NCBI GenBank assembly: GCA_963930655.1
Contig: OZ005617.1
Location: 746,501 to 810,500 of the forward strand
DNA length: 64,000 bases
Direction: 5' to 3'
DNA from: Myrica gale
Taxonomy: Eukaryota > Streptophyta > Magnoliopsida > Fagales > Myricaceae
A model generated the notes under the pieces. The model was not told the DNA's origin. It worked only from the letters and a program-made list of their open reading frames with translations, and did no database searches. Shown here one piece after another: positions 59,190 to 64,000 of the stretch. A program made the translations under genes and the position numbers. Numbering within the stretch: the first letter of the stretch is position 1; every line of letters starts with the position of its first letter.

Positions 59190-62100
59190 TGTAGTCTCAT
59201 ACTTATTTTGCCTATCCCGCAAGAAAGAGAAGATATCGCCAGTAATGAAGCCGTGGATTCGTCATGCTCATCTGATCTGGCTTAGTTCGTTTGCGATATA
59301 CATATGATCACATTGCTGCTCATCTTTTTTTATTTTTCCGTATTTGGTATTGTTGTCCTTCACTGCAATAAACTCTAGACAAAGTTGCTGTGTTTGTTGA
59401 CATGACCAAATCAACATGTGGCTTTGATGGGATTCTAGTGTCCTTCATGTGGAGTCTCAGCTATACCTTAGAAAGGTTGTTCTAGTTGCTAAGTCTGACT
59501 TTACCAAGCGGCTATGCTCAAGTTTTTGTCAACTTTACTACATTTGCCTTCATGGAATCAGACGCATAGCCTCTCTGGAACTCTAGTTTCTCTCATGAAA
59601 GGTTGCTCTGTTTGTTCAGTTTTAACTTCACCAACCTGCTATACTCTTAGTGTTCATCAAGGTTCTACATTTGCCTTCTAATGCCTGGCATTGGGTACAA
59701 ACTCTTTAGTCTTTGGGTTTGATTCAGATAAGGACTCTAATTCACATAAATAGTTTGTTGGTAAAATGTTAAAGCATGTTAAGATGTTGCAAATGTTTCA
59801 TTAGCATTTATGATTTGTTTTTGTTGATTGTTTTCTTGTTCTTTCTTAGTTCCTTCCTACTGTTTACTCTAATTATAACTCTTATTTAGTGCATATTGCA
59901 CTTGGGGGCTTCTTCTGTTTGAAATCTAGTTTTTTTTTTAGCTCTGTTATTTCTTTCTGAGGATCGACATAAAATAGAGGCAGAACGCCCCATTCATCAT
60001 CATTTTTTCAATGATGGTAAATTTTATGTAGTTGGAACAAATATTTCAATTAGCTGTTCCGAACTTGCAAATTAGCATTATTACCAAGAGCAATGCGATT
60101 TGTGAAAGTCGTTATTACTTTTAAAAACCATTGCATCTGCAACATCCAAACGTTGTACATGTTGAACATGCTAGATGATTCAAAAGTAAATACTCACTAT
60201 CAAGGAGAGGAGGGGAATACTTCCCCCCTCCAATACAAGGGAGGGGGGGGGGGGGGGTCCCCACAGGGTTCTCTTTGGGGATGGCTTTTTTCTTGGATGG
60301 AGGGGGTGGTTGTGATTTCACATCCCCTTGGTGACCTTTCTCTGATTCATTACGGGATAAGCAATGGTGGTGGTTTGCGAAGTAGATCGTTCCCTTGTGT
60401 TCGGGCTTGGGCCTGTGTTAAAGCAGAACATTCCTGCTGATATGAGGGTTTAACCACGATGAGTGTTTATCCATTGCGCAGGTTCTGGTAACAACATGTC
60501 CTAAGGAAAGACAGAGATCCAAAATAAATGTATTCTGATGAAGTGAGGATAGAGAGTATCCTTGATTGGTTGCTTGGATTGGACACTGGTCATCAAGGTC
60601 TTTTTTCACATTCCCATTGTCGATGTCATCCAATCAGGAAAAATGTTTTAATATTTCCATCCCAACGGAAAATTGTTATTAAATTGAAACTGCGGGTTCT
60701 GAATTTTCTGTGGGCCTGCTAAACAAACTAGAGCAAATTCCCATTAGGCCATAGGCAGCAAACCAGAGTGAACATTGATGTATGAGCAAAGTTTACTCAA
60801 GTCAGCGGGAAATAATGTCTGTATCATGCTAGAACTGACCCTGATTAAGCTGAGAAGTGATTTTTCTACCTCCAATGTTGATGGTTGTCTTACTTTGTGA
60901 GAGAATTGCAGTAAAAAAATTTGTACCAAATGTGTGATGGTTGTAGATTCTTGTACTAGTTTGAAACTCAAGAATTGATTGTAGGGTGCTTCCTGATTGC
61001 GTGGGCTAGACTACAGTCGCCATAGTCATTGAGTAGCCGTGATGTTACTCTCTTATATCAATTAGAGTTTATCATTTCTTCTTGTTTACAATTTACTATT
61101 TGAAGAATAAGGATGCTAATTGCAAATGCATTGCTCACTTAATTCTTTGTTTCATAGCTTGAAGGACGAATAATTAAAGGGTAATGAAGCTGTTCAGCAG
61201 TACTCTGGGTTGCCTTAGATGAAGAGGACTTCTAACTTCCACTTGAGGAAGAAAGTGCACGGTGTAGCCTCTTTGCCTCCATTGATGTTGTAGTTTGGAA
61301 CTTTTTCTTTCAGATTTTAGCTTTCTTTTCGATAATGTTTTTGTTAATTAGAATTCGAGGAAACCATAGCTGTCAGTGACGATATGGCTTGATGTTGCAG
61401 AAGTCTGGAATGTGGTAGATTATTGTTCTGACTTGCTGTATGAATGGTGATGTAATAGGATTTAGCTCAGAGGACATTGGTAATTTGCCTTTTCTGATTG
61501 TCTCGTTGTTGTATCCTCTTCACCCCTCTTTTTTGTGTGTTGAGAATACCATGTTAACCCTGCAATCTTTATACGAAGATATAGAGTACCAAACCATTCA
61601 ATTATTGCAGTCCTTTCATCCCAAATATTGTAGAATCCTGTCTTTGTACATGAATAGCAACTTAAGCTCATCAAATATTCTCAAATTTACTTGTTCCCCA
61701 CACCCCCACACCCGGTTTCTTTTTAAATGCTTTTCAGGTGTTTTAGTTCTCTCTTTCCCTCTTATTACACAGATTACAGGCTCCCCTAGTTGGTGCTCAG
61801 AATGCACTGGTGCTTGGATTAGAGAAGACAGTTCTGTTGGAAGTAGTAAAGATATATAAGAAGTACAATGCAGCATGCTGTTGGGGTTGATCCAGTAACA
61901 AGCCCTGCTTTGGACCATTGTGAGAAGGACTACAATGCAGCATGCTATAAGAGCAAAATTTCATTAGAATTTCAATCGATTTCCTTTCATATGGGTTTCT
62001 TTTTTTATAAGGGTAAAACTTGGCTCATCTTTCTATAGAAGAAAATATGGAATTTAACTCACTATAGAGGGGAGTTCTGGGGACTAATCCATGGCTTAGG

Positions 62101-62406
62101 GGAAAAGGATGAAGGCAAATAAATCTAGTTACATGGAATTCCAAAGCAAAATACATGCGACAAGAGGAGAGTGATTGAGAGGAAAACCAACACGCCAAGT
62201 ACAAAAATCCCACTTTGCACATACTTCTAAGCCACTGCACAAATCACAATGTGACGAAGTGCAAAACCTAACCCACCCAAAATGTTAAAATTCCACGTTA
62301 CAAAAACAAAAGCCAAAAATGATTTAAAGACTCATAACCAACAAAAGCTTTACTACATCTTGTAAATTACAGTACATTACTAGAGGTCCCGCATTCAATT
62401 ATTTGA
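59190..62406. other. Intergenic region between the RRM gene and NF-YB3-type gene
   Basis: No gene is recognised. The left end includes the RRM gene 3' UTR. A G run of about 15 lies at 60243-60257. Several short frames near 60.1-61.9 kb show no domain features. The short motif ACAATGCAGCATGCT occurs twice (about 61865 and 61931). Bases right of about 62250 are 3' flank of the NF-YB gene. Confidence 0.5.
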
Positions 62407-63051
62407 CTATCTGGGCCTACCGGTATTAGACCCAGGCCCGGTATATCCAGGCCCACTTTTCCCCAACCCACCATAACTACTACCACCCCCACCACTACCG
62501 GTAGAAGTCATCTGATGGAACCCACCAGAGCTGTACACGTGTCCTCCCTGATGCATCACCATCCCCATCCCACCACTACTCCCATATGCCCCGCCACTCC
62601 CCGCCTGTTCGTACCCACCTCCATTCCCCAAGCCCGATGATGAGGCGCTTCCAGCAGGACCGTCCCGCTCCTTGTCACTTGCAGCCACGCTCTTCTCTCC
62701 CTCCATCTCCCTGAACCTCTGCAGGTACACCTTTAGGGGCTCCACGTACTCCTCGAAGCCCAGGGTGGTCATGGCCCAGAGCAGATCGTCTCCGTTGATC
62801 GTCTTCCTCTTCTCCCTCTGGCACTTGTCTGAGGCCTCGCCCGTGATGAAGCTGATGAACTCGGATACGCACTCCTGCACGGTCTCCTTTGCGTCCTTGG
62901 AGATCTTCGCGTTCGCCGGCAGCGCCTTCTTCATGATCCGGCTCACGTTCGCGATCGGCAGGAACCGGTCCTGCTCCCGTAGCGATAGCTCATTGGCCGA
63001 CGTGTTTCCCGCTCTTTCTCCTCCTCCGGACTCGTTGTCTGAGTCCGCCAT
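62407..63051 (-). CDS. NF-YB3: NF-YB subunit, NF-YB2/NF-YB3 type
   Basis: A CCAAT-binding histone-fold subunit of the ordinary (non-LEC1) class; Arabidopsis NF-YB2 and NF-YB3 promote flowering with NF-YC and CONSTANS. It has 214 residues and no intron. The N-terminus [10 protein letters not shown] is typical of the subgroup. The B domain runs from [20 protein letters not shown] to [20 protein letters not shown] and is fully conserved. Residue 52 is Lys in AKISKDAKE, where LEC1-type proteins have Asp. The C-terminal third is Gly/Ser-rich ([16 protein letters not shown]). A GA-rich tract lies in the leader. It is 45 kb from the LEC1-type gene on the same strand. Confidence 0.95.
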   Translation of the reverse strand: MADSDNESGGGERAGNTSANELSLREQDRFLPIANVSRIMKKALPANAKISKDAKETVQECVSEFISFITGEASDKCQREKRKTINGDDLLWAMTTLGFEEYVEPLKVYLQRFREMEGEKSVAASDKERDGPAGSASSSGLGNGGGYEQAGSGGAYGSSGGMGMVMHQGGHVYSSGGFHQMTSTGSGGGGSSYGGLGKSGPGYTGPGSNTGRPR

Positions 63052-63103
63052 CGAAGTTCAGGTTTTTCGCTGCTAAAAGAATCTGTCGGAAGTGAAATTT
63101 TGA

Positions 63104-63121
63104 CTCTCTCTCTCTCTCTCC
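63104..63121. repeat. CT/GA microsatellite in the NF-YB3-type leader
   Basis: On the transcribed (minus) strand this is a GA repeat about 55 bases upstream of the ATG, resembling GAGA-type leader elements frequent in plant regulatory genes. Confidence 0.6.
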
Positions 63122-63124
63122 CAG

Positions 63125-64000
63125 ATAGAAATTGGACAGTTAATAAGAACCCGTTAATTTTTAATGAAATGGAAGACTTTTTGAGGAACAAAAAGTTGAC
63201 GTTTATTGAAGGTTGAAAGTTAAAAATCTATCAAAATTAAAGTAACTTGAGTAAGTGAGTTGCAAATTCTCTTATTGGTCAAGACAGAATAAGAATCAGA
63301 GAAAGTTGAGGGATTTGAGCTGAGAAATTCGAAGTCAGATAATCCCGCAAGTAAACTTCAAAACTTCACTGAAAGAAACTCTCGCAAGAATCTACGGTTT
63401 TGACTCACGAGAATTCCGAGGAACTAAAGAAAGCTCAAAAGCACTGAATTTCAAGCAAAATTTCAGCAAATTACGGTTTTGGAGCCGATCGGAGATTGAA
63501 GCAGAATCGAAGTTGATCTCCCGGCGATTGGACTCCGGCAACACACAGAGGAAGAGAGAAAGTGGGAGAGGGAGAGGGAGAGGAATGGAGATTTTGGGAG
63601 CGAATGAGTTGGATCCGTTGGATCATGGCGTTTATAACGTCAATCCTTCGCGACGCGTGGGTGGTTCTGGACCGTTGTTAGCTGATAAGTGTGTGTTTGC
63701 AAGGACGCCCTTTCAGCCCTCCGATAGGCGAGAGTAGAATGATCTGGACCGTCTATTTTGAATCTGGCACGTGCTCGCTCTAAGCTGGATTTTTTTATTC
63801 AGCTATTTATTTATTTTACTTATTTGTTCAGGCCTGGATTTCAATTTTTTTTTTTTTATCTTTCCCTCTTCTCGTTTTGTAATGTTTATCAACCTTCATT
63901 TCAATTTTTTGGAATAAAGAAATTATTAAATAAAAGAAAATAGAAGTTAAAAAGTTATACATATATAGAGACTGACACTTTTATAAACTGTAAATTTATA
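63125..64000. other. Upstream region of the NF-YB3-type gene
   Basis: Promoter-side sequence without a supported gene. An open frame at 63513-63737 is GA-rich at its start and has no recognisable domain. Confidence 0.5.

Noticed and set aside
61440..61859. 139-codon plus frame downstream of the RRM gene
   Set aside because: Hydrophobic low-quality translation without conserved motifs; codon use unlike the real genes nearby.
1..64000. CRISPR arrays, prophage, toxin-antitoxin or bacterial operons
   Set aside because: Spliced eukaryotic genes and plant transposons throughout; no regularly spaced repeats with unique spacers.

Overview
The window is nuclear DNA from a flowering plant, almost certainly a eudicot. 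It has spliced protein genes with canonical GT-AG introns, AT-rich intergenic DNA, and plant-only families (LEC1-type NF-YB, fasciclin-like arabinogalactan protein, TIC20-V, classical AGP, WIT-type coiled coil). Nothing prokaryotic, viral, organellar or CRISPR-like is present. The species cannot be named from sequence alone.

Layout, left to right. 1-8660 (-) is a partial plant INCENP/WYRD chromosomal passenger gene whose C-terminus lies off the left edge. 8661-12780 is AT-rich DNA with several miniature transposons. 12781-13275 (-) is a coding relic of a WIT-type nuclear-envelope coiled-coil gene. 13465-16083 (+) is a nine-exon NMN adenylyltransferase gene with its last exon recently duplicated in tandem. 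16715-17371 (-) is a LEC1-type NF-YB gene. 21803-28435 (-) is a 14-exon SIRT6-like sirtuin (SRT1). 33092-36332 (+) is an eight-exon NUDT8-like Nudix hydrolase. 36990-37439 (+) is a small proline-rich, probably GPI-anchored wall protein. 39940-41190 (-) is a FLA1/FLA2-type protein. 41.5-45 kb holds well-preserved mobile elements: a Mutator-type MITE, a hAT MITE and a three-LTR TRIM array. 45991-46608 (-) is TIC20-V. 47585-48289 (-) is a classical AGP. 50923-51753 (+) is spliceosomal SmB, with a LINE relic downstream. 57150-59126 (+) is an RRM protein resembling CPSF6/CFIm68, with an apparent nonsense codon 20 codons before the conserved end. 62407-63051 (-) is an NF-YB3-type gene.

Functional threads: three enzymes that make or use NAD-type nucleotides lie within 23 kb (NMNAT, SRT1, Nudix). 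Three secreted, probably GPI-anchored wall proteins lie within 11.5 kb. Two NF-YB subunits of opposite classes (embryo LEC1 type and general NF-YB2/3 type) lie 45 kb apart. From memory, gene content resembles two Arabidopsis chromosome 5 blocks, as expected of an ancestral segment later split by duplication and gene loss.

No new multigene system was found. The most notable observations are the NMNAT terminal-exon duplication, the RRM premature stop, the tandem TRIM bounded by one target-site duplication, the WIT fragment antisense beside the NMNAT promoter, and several MITE and SINE families with readable target-site duplications. Exon boundaries were assigned by eye from splice consensus, phase and family knowledge.
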